From contig NZ_VOHA01000010.1 in the NCBI RefSeq assembly GCF_007859315.1, positions 1 through 64,000 of the forward strand: 64,000 nt of DNA, written 5' to 3'. This DNA is from Reyranella sp. CPCC 100927. GTDB lineage: Bacteria; Pseudomonadota; Alphaproteobacteria; Reyranellales; Reyranellaceae. Positions within the stretch are counted from its first letter, which is position 1. Each line of letters begins with the position of its first letter. Of the stretch, positions 55,176 through 64,000 are shown one piece after another. The position numbers and the translations under genes are program-made. Below the pieces are notes generated by a model that had not been told where the DNA came from, made no database searches, and saw only the letters and a list, made by a program, of their open reading frames with translations.

Positions 55176-56603
55176 ATGATCTTCCCGACGCTGAACTTCC
55201 TGCTGTTCTATCTGGTGGTCTGGCCCATGGCCTGGGGGCTGGCGCTGCTGCGCCAGCACCTGCTGCACAAGCTCGCGATCATCGCCGCCAGCTATTTCTT
55301 CTACGCCTTCTGGAACTGGAAGCTGGCCTTCCTGCTGTTCGGCAGCGTGCTGCTGAATTACGGCGCCGGCCGGCTGATCGACCGCTGGCGCGGCACCTCC
55401 GCCGGCTTGTGGACCGTCCGCCTGGCGGTGACGGCCAACCTGCTGCTGCTGGGCTTCTTCAAGTACTACGGCTGGTTCATCGAGTCGCTCGATGACCTGC
55501 TGCGCTCGCTCTCGATGGAACGCGAGCTGCCCTATCTCGAGATCGTGCTGCCGATCGGCATCTCGTTCTTCACCTTCCAGGGCATCTCCTATATCGTCGA
55601 CCTGCATCGCCGCCATCTCGACCGCAGCCGTCCGCTGGTCGACGTGATGTTCTTCATCTCCTTCTTCCCGCATCTGGTGGCCGGCCCGATCGTGCGCGCC
55701 GCCAGCTTCCTGCCGCAGCTTGAAACGCCACCCAATCCCAACCGGGTCTTTGTCGGCCTGGGTGTGATGCTGATCGTCTGGGGCGTGCTGAAGAAGGCGA
55801 TCGTCGCCAACTATCTGGCGGTACAGCTGGTCGATCCGGTTTTCCTGGCGCCCTCCAATTACGGCGCCGTCGATCTGCTGTTCGCCGTCTACGGCTACGC
55901 GATCCAGATCTACTGCGACTTCAGTGCCTACAGCGACATTGCCATCGGCGTCGCCGCCCTGCTGGGCTACCGCTTCCAGCGCAACTTCAACCAGCCCTAC
56001 CGTGCCGAATCGCTGCAGGATTTCTGGCGCCGCTGGCACATGTCGCTGTCGAGCTGGCTGCGCGACTACCTCTACATCCCGCTGGGCGGCAACCGGCACG
56101 GCGAATTCAAGACCTACCGCAACCTGATCCTCACCATGGTGCTGGGCGGCATCTGGCACGGTGCGGCCTGGAAGTTCGTGCTGTGGGGCGCCCTGCACGG
56201 CGGCGTGCTGGCGCTGGAACGCTTCGTCTACAAGGGCCACGATCCCGCCGCCCGCGTCGGCCGGCCGGTCTGGATCCGCACGATATCGATCGTGGTGATC
56301 TTCCACTTCGTCTGCCTGTGCTGGATCTTCTTCCGGGCCGAGGACCTGTCGCGCGCGTTCGAGTTGCTGACGGGCCTCGCGAACTGGTCACAGCCGGTGG
56401 AGCTGCTGAGCGTGTTCCTGCTGGCGCTGATCGCCTTCGGCATGGCGATCCAGTTCACGCCGCAGGACACGCCGCAGCGGCTGGACCGCCTCTACCACCG
56501 CCTGCCCGTCTGGGGCGTCGGCGTTCTGTGCGGCGTGGTGCTGCTGGTGATCGAAGCGATCAGCGGCGACGGCGCCGCACCCTTCATCTACTTCCAGTTC
56601 TGA
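55176..56603 (+). CDS. MBOAT O-acyltransferase (AlgI/PatA/DltB-like)
   Basis: This 475-residue polytopic protein has the MBOAT core: FWRRWHMSLSSWLRDYLYIPLGG with His288 and GGIWHGAAWKF with the invariant His328. It moves acyl groups across the inner membrane for transfer to a polysaccharide by the SGNH partners. It ends FQF. The substrate polymer is unknown; no polymer biosynthesis genes are in the window. Confidence 0.92.
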   Translation: MIFPTLNFLLFYLVVWPMAWGLALLRQHLLHKLAIIAASYFFYAFWNWKLAFLLFGSVLLNYGAGRLIDRWRGTSAGLWTVRLAVTANLLLLGFFKYYGWFIESLDDLLRSLSMERELPYLEIVLPIGISFFTFQGISYIVDLHRRHLDRSRPLVDVMFFISFFPHLVAGPIVRAASFLPQLETPPNPNRVFVGLGVMLIVWGVLKKAIVANYLAVQLVDPVFLAPSNYGAVDLLFAVYGYAIQIYCDFSAYSDIAIGVAALLGYRFQRNFNQPYRAESLQDFWRRWHMSLSSWLRDYLYIPLGGNRHGEFKTYRNLILTMVLGGIWHGAAWKFVLWGALHGGVLALERFVYKGHDPAARVGRPVWIRTISIVVIFHFVCLCWIFFRAEDLSRAFELLTGLANWSQPVELLSVFLLALIAFGMAIQFTPQDTPQRLDRLYHRLPVWGVGVLCGVVLLVIEAISGDGAAPFIYFQF

Positions 56604-56614
56604 CGGAGGCCGCG

Positions 56615-56884
56615 ATGGACACGTCGCTGGGAACACATGATCTGGAAGCGGGCATGCGCCCCTCGCGCATGACGGCGGTCATCCCGATCATGGCGATCAC
56701 CGTCGGCCTGCTGTTCGTGTTCAATTCCGCCGGCCTCGTGCGATGGACGCAGAACCTGCCGCCCAGCACGTTCAACACCGCCCTGTCCGACGCCGCCAAC
56801 GTCTGGCACGACGCCATGACCGCGGCCGGGCCGGCGCGCCTGTTCGAGGCCGTGAAGCAGGCGATCGAAATCGACCTGCGCTAG
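56615..56884 (+). CDS. Small single-span membrane protein of the acylation cassette
   Basis: This 89-residue protein follows MBOAT by 11 bp with its own GGAGG box (56605-56609). It has one membrane helix (VIPIMAITVGLLFVFNSAGLV, about 26-46) and a soluble helical C-terminus. It may be an accessory subunit of the acyltransferase complex, comparable in place to small DltX-type proteins, but it is not a recognised family. Confidence 0.7.
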   Translation: MDTSLGTHDLEAGMRPSRMTAVIPIMAITVGLLFVFNSAGLVRWTQNLPPSTFNTALSDAANVWHDAMTAAGPARLFEAVKQAIEIDLR

Positions 56885-56889
56885 GCGCC

Positions 56890-58257
56890 CTATTCCGCGA
56901 CAGCCGGCGCCGCAGTCGGGGCGATGGTACCGCTGGTCTTGGCGGCAAACCGCCACAGCAGCAGGACCGCCACCAAGGCGAGGCCGATGGCGAGGCCGGC
57001 CCAGACGCCCTCGCCGCGCTGCGACGTGAACAGTCCGAGCCAGATCGCCGCGGGAAGGGCCGCAAGCCAGTAGCCACCGGCGGCGAGCAGCATCGGCACG
57101 GTCGTATCATGCACGCCGCGCAGGCTGCCATTGGCCACGGCCTGGGCGCCATCCACGACCTGGAACAGCGCTGCCCACGACAGATAGGCAACGGCCAGCA
57201 TGTGCACCGGCGACGACGGCGAGGGCACGAACACCGAGATCAGCCCGTCGCCAAACTGCCAGAAGATCAGGCCGGCAATCGCCATGAAGCCCATACCCAG
57301 CACGATGGCGATCCAGCCGGCGCGGCGTATGCCGGGAGCATCGACGGCACCGGCCGCCAGACCGACGCGCACCGTGGCAGCCTGCGAAATGCCCATCGGC
57401 ACCATGAACGTGATGGCAGCCCATTGCAGCGCGATCTGGTGTGCCGCGACCTCGTTGGCGCCGAGACGGCCCATCAGCAGGGCGGCGGCCGAGAACAGGC
57501 CCACCTCCGACGCGAACGTCAGCGCAATCGGCCCCGATATGCGGGCGTAGCGCACCAGGCGCGCGGCGGTGCTGCGCCACCAGCCCCGTGCGAGATGATA
57601 GGCGGCAAACTGCGCATCGGCGCGAATGTACAGCACCAGGGCGATGAGGATGCTGATGTTGACGATGCTCGAGCCGATGCCGGCGCCGACCAGCCCCAGC
57701 TGCGGCAATCCATAGGCGCCGAAGATCAACCCGTAGTTAACGCCGACGTTGAGCAACACCGCGATCACCATCAGCACCAAGGCCGGCCGCGGTCGCTCCA
57801 GCGCTGCGGTAAATCCACGCAGCACGGCGAACCAGATCACCGCCGGAAATCCGATGCTGAGCGCACGCAGGAACGGCACCGCTTCGGCAACGAGATCCGG
57901 GTCCTGGCCGGCCAACAGCAGCAGCGGCCCGGCGAACCACAGCGCCACCACGGCGAAGGCCGCGCCAATGCCGCTGATGATCAAGCCGTCATGGACCGCA
58001 CGCCGCACGCTCTCGCGATCGGCGCGGTCATGACCCAGGGCCTGCGCCGCCAGCGCCGGCGTGCCCATCGACAGGCCCATGCCCATGACCATGAAGAAGC
58101 CGTAGATCGAGGTGGCAAGCGCCGCCGCCGCCAGCGCGCGCTCCGACAGCCGCGCCAGCAGGAAGACGTCCGTGGTGTGGATCGCCATCTGGGCGAGCTG
58201 GGTGCCGACGATCGGCAGTGCCAGGGCCAGTGTGGCGCGCGCTTCCTTCAGAATCAT
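56890..58257 (-). CDS. MATE-family multidrug/solute exporter
   Basis: This 455-residue protein has about 12 membrane helices and the NorM-like MATE features LALPIVGTQLAQMAIHTTDVFLLARL and GTPALAAQALG in the N-half and GISQAATVRVGLAAG in the C-half. MATE proteins export drugs or metabolites using Na+ or H+. The start is uncertain (ATG at 58257 or 58290; neither has a good ribosome site). It ends 6 bp from the convergent small membrane-protein gene. Confidence 0.9.
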   Translation of the reverse strand: MILKEARATLALALPIVGTQLAQMAIHTTDVFLLARLSERALAAAALATSIYGFFMVMGMGLSMGTPALAAQALGHDRADRESVRRAVHDGLIISGIGAAFAVVALWFAGPLLLLAGQDPDLVAEAVPFLRALSIGFPAVIWFAVLRGFTAALERPRPALVLMVIAVLLNVGVNYGLIFGAYGLPQLGLVGAGIGSSIVNISILIALVLYIRADAQFAAYHLARGWWRSTAARLVRYARISGPIALTFASEVGLFSAAALLMGRLGANEVAAHQIALQWAAITFMVPMGISQAATVRVGLAAGAVDAPGIRRAGWIAIVLGMGFMAIAGLIFWQFGDGLISVFVPSPSSPVHMLAVAYLSWAALFQVVDGAQAVANGSLRGVHDTTVPMLLAAGGYWLAALPAAIWLGLFTSQRGEGVWAGLAIGLALVAVLLLWRFAAKTSGTIAPTAAPAVAE

Positions 58258-58412
58258 GGGGGCGCTGTCATATCGACTCGCGCCGGCCACGGCCAGTCCA
58301 TCCTGCTCTTTTTTCGAGCAGACGTGCCGTGCGTTTCACCCGATCCGCGCGCGGCAGCGCACGGATTTTCAGTTATGTCCTTCCGAGGAACGTTGCGCGC
58401 AAGGAAAAGACC

Positions 58413-60359
58413 TCAGGCGCGGGCCGGCGCGTCCGCCGCGCTCACGCTTTGTCCCAGGGCCTGCAGGACGGTGGCCACGATATGCCGGGCATTGAGCCCG
58501 GCCCAGTCATGCTGACGCACGGGCGCGGCGTGGTCGATGAACCGGTCGGGCAGGATCATCGGTCGGATCTTGAGGCCGTGATCCAGCGCGCCCGATGTCG
58601 CCAGATGCTGCATCACCTGCGCTGCGAAGCCGCCGACGGCGCCCTCCTCGATGGTGATCAGCACTTCATGCTCGCGCGCCAGCCGGTCGACCAGGGCCGT
58701 GTCCAGCGGCTTGGCAAAACGCGCATCGGCGACCGTGGTCGACAGCCCCTTGGCCGCCAATTCATCGGCCGCCTTCAGGCATTCCTGCAGGCGCGTGCCC
58801 AGGCTCAGCAACGCGATCTTGCTGCCTTCACGCACGATGCGGCCCTTGCCGATTTCCAGCGGCGTGCCCTTGGCCGGCAACTCGACGCCGACACCCTCGC
58901 CGCGCGGATAGCGGAACGCCGATGGCCGGTCGTCGATGGCCACGGCCGTGGCCACCATGTGCATCAGTTCCAGTTCATCCGACGCCGCCATGACCACGAA
59001 ATCCGGCAGGCAGCACAGATAGGTGATGTCGAAGCTGCCGGCGTGCGTGGCGCCGTCGGCGCCGACCAAGCCGGCACGATCCATCGCAAACCGCACCGGC
59101 AGTTTCTGGATCGCCACGTCGTGCACGACCTGATCGTAGGCGCGCTGCAGGAACGTCGAGTAGATCGCCGCGAACGGCTTATAGCCATCACATGCCAGGC
59201 CAGCCGCGAACGTCACGGCATGCTGCTCGGCGATGCCGACGTCAAAGCAACGCTGCGGGAAGCGCTTGCCGAACACGTCGAGCCCGGTGCCGCTGGGCAT
59301 CGCCGCCGTGATGGCGATGACCTTGGGATCGACTTCCGCCTCGGCGATGAGTGCCTTGGCGAATACGGACTGGTAGTTGGGTGCGTTGCTGGTCGCCTTG
59401 GCCTGCTTGCCGGTGATGACGTCGAATTTCACCACGCCGTGGTACTTGTCGGCGCTGGCCTCGGCCGGCGGATAGCCCTTGCCCTTGCGGGTCACGGCGT
59501 GAATCAGGATCGGCTTGTCGACCTCGCTGTCGCGGGCATTGCGCAGCACCGGCAGCAGGTGCTCGAGGTTGTGCCCGTCGACTGGGCCGACATAGTAGAA
59601 ACCCAGTTCTTCGAACAAGGTGCCGCCCTGCACGAAGCCGCGTGCAAATTCCTCGGCGCGGCGTGCCGCCTGTTCCAACGGCCGCGGCAGCGTCTCGGCG
59701 AAGGCCTTGCCGAGCTGGCGCAGCGACAGGTAGGGCCGCGACGAAATCAGGCGCGACAGATGTGCCGACAGCGCCCCGGTCGGCGGCGCGATCGACATGT
59801 CGTTATCGTTGAGGATGACGATCAGACGGCTGCGCAGATGGCCGGCGTTGTTCATCGCCTCGTAGGCCATGCCGGCGCTCAGGGCGCCATCGCCGATGAC
59901 CGCCACGACATTGTGGCGCTTGTTGTCGAAGTCACGCGCGACCGCCATGCCAAGGGCAGCAGAAATCGAGGTCGAGGAGTGCGCGGCGCCGAACGGATCG
60001 TATTCGCTTTCACTGCGCCGCGTGAAGCCGGACAGCCCACCCTCGGTACGCAGCGTGCGGATACGCTCGCGGCGGCCGGTCAGGATCTTGTGCGGATAGG
60101 CCTGATGGCCGACATCCCAGATGATGCGGTCCTGCGGCGTATCGAACACGTAGTGCAACGCCACCGTCAGCTCGACGACACCAAGACCGGCGCCAAGATG
60201 ACCGCCGGTCACCGACACGGCCGAAATCGTTTCCTGGCGCAATTCGTCGGCGAATTGCCGCAACTGATCGGGCCGCAGCCGACGCAAGTCAGCCGGCAGG
60301 GGCGCCGTATCGAGCAACGGCGTTGCGGGTCGAGTTGTATCGTTTGGGGGGTTTGACAT
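58413..60359 (-). CDS. dxs: 1-deoxy-D-xylulose-5-phosphate synthase
   Basis: This 648-residue TPP enzyme makes DXP from pyruvate and glyceraldehyde 3-phosphate, the first MEP isoprenoid step. Visible motifs are [21 protein letters not shown], the TPP motif [18 protein letters not shown] and the C-terminal-domain [17 protein letters not shown]. The ATG at 60359 with a GAGGGAG box is preferred; an ATG at 60380 would overlap ispA by four bases. It lies next to ispA, whose product uses the pathway output. Confidence 0.95.
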   Translation of the reverse strand: MSNPPNDTTRPATPLLDTAPLPADLRRLRPDQLRQFADELRQETISAVSVTGGHLGAGLGVVELTVALHYVFDTPQDRIIWDVGHQAYPHKILTGRRERIRTLRTEGGLSGFTRRSESEYDPFGAAHSSTSISAALGMAVARDFDNKRHNVVAVIGDGALSAGMAYEAMNNAGHLRSRLIVILNDNDMSIAPPTGALSAHLSRLISSRPYLSLRQLGKAFAETLPRPLEQAARRAEEFARGFVQGGTLFEELGFYYVGPVDGHNLEHLLPVLRNARDSEVDKPILIHAVTRKGKGYPPAEASADKYHGVVKFDVITGKQAKATSNAPNYQSVFAKALIAEAEVDPKVIAITAAMPSGTGLDVFGKRFPQRCFDVGIAEQHAVTFAAGLACDGYKPFAAIYSTFLQRAYDQVVHDVAIQKLPVRFAMDRAGLVGADGATHAGSFDITYLCCLPDFVVMAASDELELMHMVATAVAIDDRPSAFRYPRGEGVGVELPAKGTPLEIGKGRIVREGSKIALLSLGTRLQECLKAADELAAKGLSTTVADARFAKPLDTALVDRLAREHEVLITIEEGAVGGFAAQVMQHLATSGALDHGLKIRPMILPDRFIDHAAPVRQHDWAGLNARHIVATVLQALGQSVSAADAPARA

Positions 60360-60376
60360 GCTCCCTCTTCCGCCGG

Positions 60377-61279
60377 TCATCGCCGACGGTCGACGACGTA
60401 ACGCGCCGCTTGTCTCAACAGTTCAGCCTTGTCGCCAAACATGTCAAGATGGCGTCCGGCCTGGTCCGCCAGAAGCGACGCCTGGTCGCGGGCACGCCCG
60501 CGACCCAACAATGAAACGAAAGTTGCCTTGCCGGTGACGACATCCTTGCCGGGCGTTTTCCCGATCTCCTCGTGCGTTCCTTCGACATCGAGCAGATCGT
60601 CCGCGATCTGGAACGCCAATCCGACATCATGAGCATAGGCGACCAGCGCATGGCGCGCCGGATCGGACGCCTTGCCCAGAAGAGCACCGGCGCTGCACGC
60701 ATAGGAGATCAGTGCCCCGGTCTTGAGGCGTTGCAGGCGGGTGATCTGGCCGATCGACAGGGTCTTGCCGGATGCGTCCATGTCGACCATCTGGCCTGCC
60801 ACCATGCCGTGCGGACCGATGGCCTGGGCCAGACCGCTGATCAGCTGGATCCGCACGGACGGATCACCGTGTGTGTCCTCGTGCGCCAACACCTCGAACG
60901 CCAGGGACTGCAGCGCGTCGCCAGCCAGGATCGCCGTGGCCTCGTCGAAGCGCTTGTGACAGCTCGGCTGGCCGCGGCGGAAATCATCGTCGTCCATGGC
61001 CGGCAGGTCGTCATGGATCAGCGAATAGGCGTGGACGAACTCCACCGCCGCCGCCACGCGCTGCGCCGCCTGCGTGGAGACGCCGAACAACGCAGCACCG
61101 GTCATCACGAAAAAGGCGCGCAGGCGCTTGCCGCCGCTCAGCGCCGAGTAGCGCATGGCCTCGAACAGCCTGGCCTCCGGATCGTCCCCCTTGGGCAGCA
61201 GGCGATCCATCGCCCGCTCGACCGTCAGCGTCGTGAAGTCGAGGGCGGAACGGATATCGGGCTGGTCGATCAACGGCAT
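60377..61279 (-). CDS. ispA: Short-chain polyprenyl (farnesyl/geranyl) diphosphate synthase
   Basis: This protein of about 300 residues condenses IPP with allylic diphosphates. The first aspartate-rich motif is [10 protein letters not shown]; the second is [16 protein letters not shown] and QMVDMDA are also present. The ATG at 61279 gives the usual spacing to GGKRLR; a TTG at 61309 with a weak GGAAG site would add 10 residues. It follows xseB by about 44 bp on the same strand. Confidence 0.93.
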   Translation of the reverse strand: MPLIDQPDIRSALDFTTLTVERAMDRLLPKGDDPEARLFEAMRYSALSGGKRLRAFFVMTGAALFGVSTQAAQRVAAAVEFVHAYSLIHDDLPAMDDDDFRRGQPSCHKRFDEATAILAGDALQSLAFEVLAHEDTHGDPSVRIQLISGLAQAIGPHGMVAGQMVDMDASGKTLSIGQITRLQRLKTGALISYACSAGALLGKASDPARHALVAYAHDVGLAFQIADDLLDVEGTHEEIGKTPGKDVVTGKATFVSLLGRGRARDQASLLADQAGRHLDMFGDKAELLRQAARYVVDRRR

Positions 61280-61322
61280 CGGATGCAGCTGTGTCGGTAC
61301 TGTACGCAATCTACGCTTCCGA

Positions 61323-61580
61323 TCAGCTTAAGCCAGCACCTTCGGCCGAAACGGCACCACCGGCCGTCAGCACAATCTTTTCCACCTTGGCCTTGGCCTC
61401 GGCCAACCGGGCCTCGCAGTGGCGCTTCAACAGAGCACCGCGCTCGTAGCAGGCGATCGCCTCGTCGAGCTTGACCTGCCCCCGCTCGAGTTGCTGCACG
61501 ATGGCCTCCAACTCGCGCAACGCCTCCTCAAACGAGAGTGCAGCGATTTCCGCCGGCAGCGCATTCTTACCTTCGGCCAT
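61323..61580 (-). CDS. xseB: Exodeoxyribonuclease VII small subunit
   Basis: This 85-residue helical protein has the XseB pattern SFEEALRELEAIVQQLERGQ and LDEAIACYERGALLKRHCEARL. It binds XseA to make exonuclease VII. The ATG at 61580 has an AGGAAGGA box. It sits between the HDAC-like gene and ispA, the order typical of alphaproteobacteria. Confidence 0.94.
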   Translation of the reverse strand: MAEGKNALPAEIAALSFEEALRELEAIVQQLERGQVKLDEAIACYERGALLKRHCEARLAEAKAKVEKIVLTAGGAVSAEGAGLS

Positions 61581-61600
61581 ACGAATTCCTTCCTCGACTC

Positions 61601-62527
61601 TCACGCGGCCATCAAGGCCCTGACATGCGCCGCCGCCGAGCGGGCCAACGCCTCCAGGTTGTAGCCGCCTTCCAGCGCCGAAACGAGTCGTCCGCCGGCG
61701 CAGTCACGGGCCACGGCCAGCAGCTCTTCCGTTGCCCAGGCATAGTCGGCTTCGGTCAGTCGCAGTTCCGCCAGCGGATCGTCACGATGTGCATCGAAAC
61801 CGGCTGAGATGATCACCAATTCAGGCTTGAACGCCCGCAATGCCGGCAGGACACCGTCGATCATGGCCGCCCGGAATTCCGGCGATCCGGCGCGCGGCGG
61901 CAGCGGTACATTGATGACATTGGGATGGCCCGGGTCGTTGCCCATGCCGGTCCCCGGATAAAGCGGGCTCTGGTGCGTGGAGGCGTAAAACAGCCGCTGG
62001 TCGGCAAGCGCCTGGGTCTCGGTGCCGTTGCCATGATGCACATCGAAGTCGACGATCGCGATTCGCGACAAGCCATGCGCCTGCTGCGCGCGGCGTGCGC
62101 CGACGACGACATTGTTGAACAGGCAGAACCCCATGGCGCGATCGGGCTCGGCGTGATGGCCCGGCGGACGCACGGCGCAGAAGGCATTCGACGCCGCACC
62201 GCCGACGACGGCGTCGACCGCCGCGACGACCGCGCCGGCTGCCCGCAACGCGGCCTCTCGGCTGCCAGGCGAGACCAGCGTGTCACCATCCAGCATACTC
62301 AGTCCGTCCTGCGGTATGGCGCTCATGACGGCCTGCACATGGCGCGCCGGATGGGCGAGCATCAGGTCCTCGGTGCTCGCCAACGGTGCTTCACGCCGCT
62401 GCAGTGCAGCGAACTCAGGATCGTCCAGTGCCGCCAGGACGGCCTGCAGGCGTGCCGGCCGCTCCGGATGTCCCGGGCCGGTGTCGTGCGCCAAACAGGC
62501 GGGGTGAGTGTAAAGCAGCGTCGCCAT
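61601..62527 (-). CDS. Histone deacetylase-family (acetoin utilisation/APAH-like) amidohydrolase
   Basis: This 308-residue protein has the zinc-deacetylase motifs RPPGHHAEP, GFCLFNNVVVGA, DFDVHHGNGT (Asp and His ligands) and ISAGFDAHRDDPL. Such bacterial enzymes deacetylate polyamines or other acetylated amines. The ATG at 62527 has a GAGGAAA box. It heads the xseB-ispA-dxs transcript. Confidence 0.92.
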   Translation of the reverse strand: MATLLYTHPACLAHDTGPGHPERPARLQAVLAALDDPEFAALQRREAPLASTEDLMLAHPARHVQAVMSAIPQDGLSMLDGDTLVSPGSREAALRAAGAVVAAVDAVVGGAASNAFCAVRPPGHHAEPDRAMGFCLFNNVVVGARRAQQAHGLSRIAIVDFDVHHGNGTETQALADQRLFYASTHQSPLYPGTGMGNDPGHPNVINVPLPPRAGSPEFRAAMIDGVLPALRAFKPELVIISAGFDAHRDDPLAELRLTEADYAWATEELLAVARDCAGGRLVSALEGGYNLEALARSAAAHVRALMAA

Positions 62528-62803
62528 GGCTGTTTCCTCAGCGCCGCGTGCATTGTCAGCGCTTGCGCGGTCATAGCGACCACGACAGGGGAAAGAAAGC
62601 ACTGCTTCGGCGGTGGGCCGACATCACGGCGCGCCTGACTGTTTCAAGCGCCTTGTTGGACTGGCTCCCTTGCGTAAACAGGGAAATTAAATTGCGCACC
62701 CGCCAGCAGCGCATAGCAGAAGATTATTCCTGGCATGTTGCGCTGCCGCATTCATCGTGGCAGATACCCCTCGCTTCGCGAAACAACATTCCGGAGGAAC
62801 CGA
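62528..62803. promoter_or_regulatory. Divergent promoter region, HDAC-like and IclR genes
   Basis: This 276-bp gap separates the minus-strand HDAC-xseB-ispA-dxs transcript and the plus-strand regulator. Both promoters should lie here. The CCGGAGGAA box at 62791-62799 belongs to the IclR gene. No operator could be assigned. Confidence 0.45.
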
Positions 62804-63730
62804 ATGAGCCAGCAGATCCTGGGCGCCCGCCGTCCCACCGTTCCCGTCCCGCCGAACGCGGCCGCCGCCCGTGCCTCCAAGGCCATCGCGCCGGCCGCGC
62901 ACACGCCGGCCCTCGAGGAGGATGGCAGCAAGGATCGCCAGTTCGTCACGGCGCTGGCCCGTGGCCTCGACATTCTGCGCGCCTTCCATGCCGGCGACGG
63001 CATGCTGGGCAATCAGGAAATTGCCGCCCGCACCGGCCTGCCCAAGCCCACCGTGGCGCGCCTGACTCACACGCTCACGGAGCTGGGCTATCTGATCTAC
63101 ATGCGCCGGTTCCGGAAGTACGAACTGGGGCCGTCAGTGCTGGCGCTGGGCTATGCCTCGCTGGCCAACATGGATGTGCGCCATGTCGCGCGCGGCCCGA
63201 TGCAGCAGATGGCACAGGCACTGAACTGCTCGGTTGCCCTGGGCGGGCGCGACCGGCATTCGATGATCTGGCTCGAGTCGCACCGTGGTCCCTCGGCCGT
63301 CGGCGTCACCTTTGACGTCGGCTCACGTATGCCGATCGCCTCGACGGCCATGGGCCGGGCCTATCTCGCCGTGCTGCCCGAGCCCGAGAAGAGCCGCCTC
63401 CTGGACTCGATCCGCCGGCGTTGGCGCGATGACTGGACCAAGACCAAGGCGGGAATCGACAAGGCCGAGAAGGAAATCGCCGAGCGCGGCTTCTGCCTCA
63501 GCTGGGCCGACTGGGTGCCGGAGTTGTGCGGCGTCGGCGCGCCGCTGCGCAGCCCCGACGGCGAGACGTTCTTCGGCTTCGGTGTATCGGCGCCGATCTA
63601 CCAGGTTTCGCGCGAACGGCTGGAGCAGGAATGGGGCCCGCGCCTGGTCCGGCTCGCCCGCGAAGTGCGCAACGGCCTTGCCGGCCGCGCCTCCACGCCC
63701 AACGGCCATCGTCCGGCCGGCCGCAGCTAG
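62804..63730 (+). CDS. IclR-family transcriptional regulator
   Basis: This 308-residue protein has an N-terminal flexible segment (about 1-45), a winged helix-turn-helix (ALARGLDILRAFHAG ... GNQEIAARTGLPKPTVARLTHTL) and the IclR ligand domain (ASTAMGRAYLAVLPEPEKSRLL; FGFGVSAPI). IclR regulators control catabolic operons. The GGAGGAA box fixes the ATG. It may regulate a neighbouring operon outside the window. Confidence 0.92.
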   Translation: MSQQILGARRPTVPVPPNAAAARASKAIAPAAHTPALEEDGSKDRQFVTALARGLDILRAFHAGDGMLGNQEIAARTGLPKPTVARLTHTLTELGYLIYMRRFRKYELGPSVLALGYASLANMDVRHVARGPMQQMAQALNCSVALGGRDRHSMIWLESHRGPSAVGVTFDVGSRMPIASTAMGRAYLAVLPEPEKSRLLDSIRRRWRDDWTKTKAGIDKAEKEIAERGFCLSWADWVPELCGVGAPLRSPDGETFFGFGVSAPIYQVSRERLEQEWGPRLVRLAREVRNGLAGRASTPNGHRPAGRS

Positions 63731-63744
63731 AGCCTCAAAAAACG

Positions 63745-63771
63745 AAGACCCGCACCGTCCGTGCGGGTCTT
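63745..63771 (+). terminator. Terminator hairpin after the IclR gene
   Basis: AAGACCCGCAC pairs with GTGCGGGTCTT around a CGTCC loop. It lies 15 bp after the stop. The stem is flanked by CAAAAAAC on the left and TGCGTTG on the right, so it may also serve the convergent gene ending at 63824. Confidence 0.8.
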
Positions 63772-63823
63772 GCGTTGTCAGGTGCTGACGCCGTGACCGA
63801 CGCACCGGCCGGCCACCGCCTCA

Positions 63824-64000
63824 TCAGAGCTTGTTTTCCAGCAAGGTTGCCAAGGCGTCAGCCCGCAAGGGCCGGTCGTGGACGTTGAAGGGCAGATAAT
63901 CCAGCGTCAGCACGCCGTCCTTGAACGTTGCCCAGCGGTCGGGGCGCTTGTTGTCGGCCTCATTCTGGATGACGACTTTCTTCACGCCGGCCTTGAGCAC
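63824..64000 (-). CDS. 3' end of an unrecognised gene, cut by the window edge
   Basis: The last 58 codons of a minus-strand frame that ends with TGA at 63824-63826 are visible; the rest lies beyond the window. The protein end reads DGVLTLDYLPFNVHD and closes LATLLENKL. It looks coding, but no family is recognised. It converges with the IclR gene. Confidence 0.6.
   Translation of the reverse strand: MLKAGVKKVVIQNEADNKRPDRWATFKDGVLTLDYLPFNVHDRPLRADALATLLENKL

Noticed and set aside
54762-56306. A 514-codon minus-strand open frame
   Set aside because: It is antisense to the SGNH lipoprotein and MBOAT genes, and its Gln/His/Arg-rich product has no motif.
58218-60356. A 712-codon plus-strand open frame
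   Set aside because: It is antisense to dxs, whose motifs are unambiguous, and has no ribosome site or recognisable domain.

Overview
The window is GC-rich, densely packed bacterial chromosome. It has many 4-base ATGA/GTGA stop-start overlaps, frequent GTG starts and strong GGAGG-type ribosome binding sites. The gene order HDAC-like deacetylase, xseB, ispA, dxs ... tlyA, the YcjX/YcjF pair and the abundance of Liv- and Opp-type ABC transporters point to an alphaproteobacterium, possibly a Rhodospirillales- or Hyphomicrobiales-type soil organism. The genus is a guess. No rRNA, tRNA, CRISPR array or complete insertion sequence was recognised.

Region 1 (1-11880, minus strand) is a transport block. 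It holds a complete Opp-type transporter (binding protein, two permeases, two ATPases), a cysteine hydrolase, a complete Liv-type transporter (binding protein, LivH, LivM, LivG, LivF) and an SMP-30-type lactonase. Divergent from it across an AT-rich spacer is a plus-strand catabolic set (12128-16658): acyl-CoA ligase, alpha/beta hydrolase, short-chain dehydrogenase and an unusual regulator made of two TetR units in one chain. Region 2 (16671-21197, minus) is an ECF sigma factor, anti-sigma factor, Spy-like, DUF1800, DUF1501 operon. Region 3 (21347-24149, plus) pairs a gamma-glutamyltransferase-family enzyme with an orphan Liv-type binding protein.

Region 4 (24476-31852) is the best candidate for an undescribed system. 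A B12-binding-type radical SAM protein converges on a seven-gene, tightly overlapped minus-strand operon: HAD phosphatase, class III aminotransferase, arginase-fold hydrolase, small DMT/SMR transporter, serine hydrolase, second small DMT/SMR transporter and BioF2-like acyltransferase. It reads like a cassette that builds, tailors and exports an amine-containing metabolite or lipid; the product is unknown.

Region 5 (32047-48138) is mixed. It contains a long structured inverted repeat, ycjF/ycjX, pyrE with a lysine/alanine/proline-rich tail, orphan binding proteins, a cyclase-ATPase-TPR regulator with an altered cyclase active site beside an unrecognised protein, a lipoprotein, a small HExxH protein and a vapBC toxin-antitoxin pair. 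Region 6 (48193-51932) has two orphan Opp permeases preceded by a precise 23-bp direct repeat, then sppA. Region 7 (51949-63730) is the isoprenoid/housekeeping cluster (tlyA, dxs, ispA, xseB, HDAC-like). Between tlyA and dxs lie a polysaccharide O-acylation cassette (two SGNH proteins, MBOAT, small membrane protein) and a MATE exporter. An IclR regulator and the 3' end of an unrecognised gene close the window.
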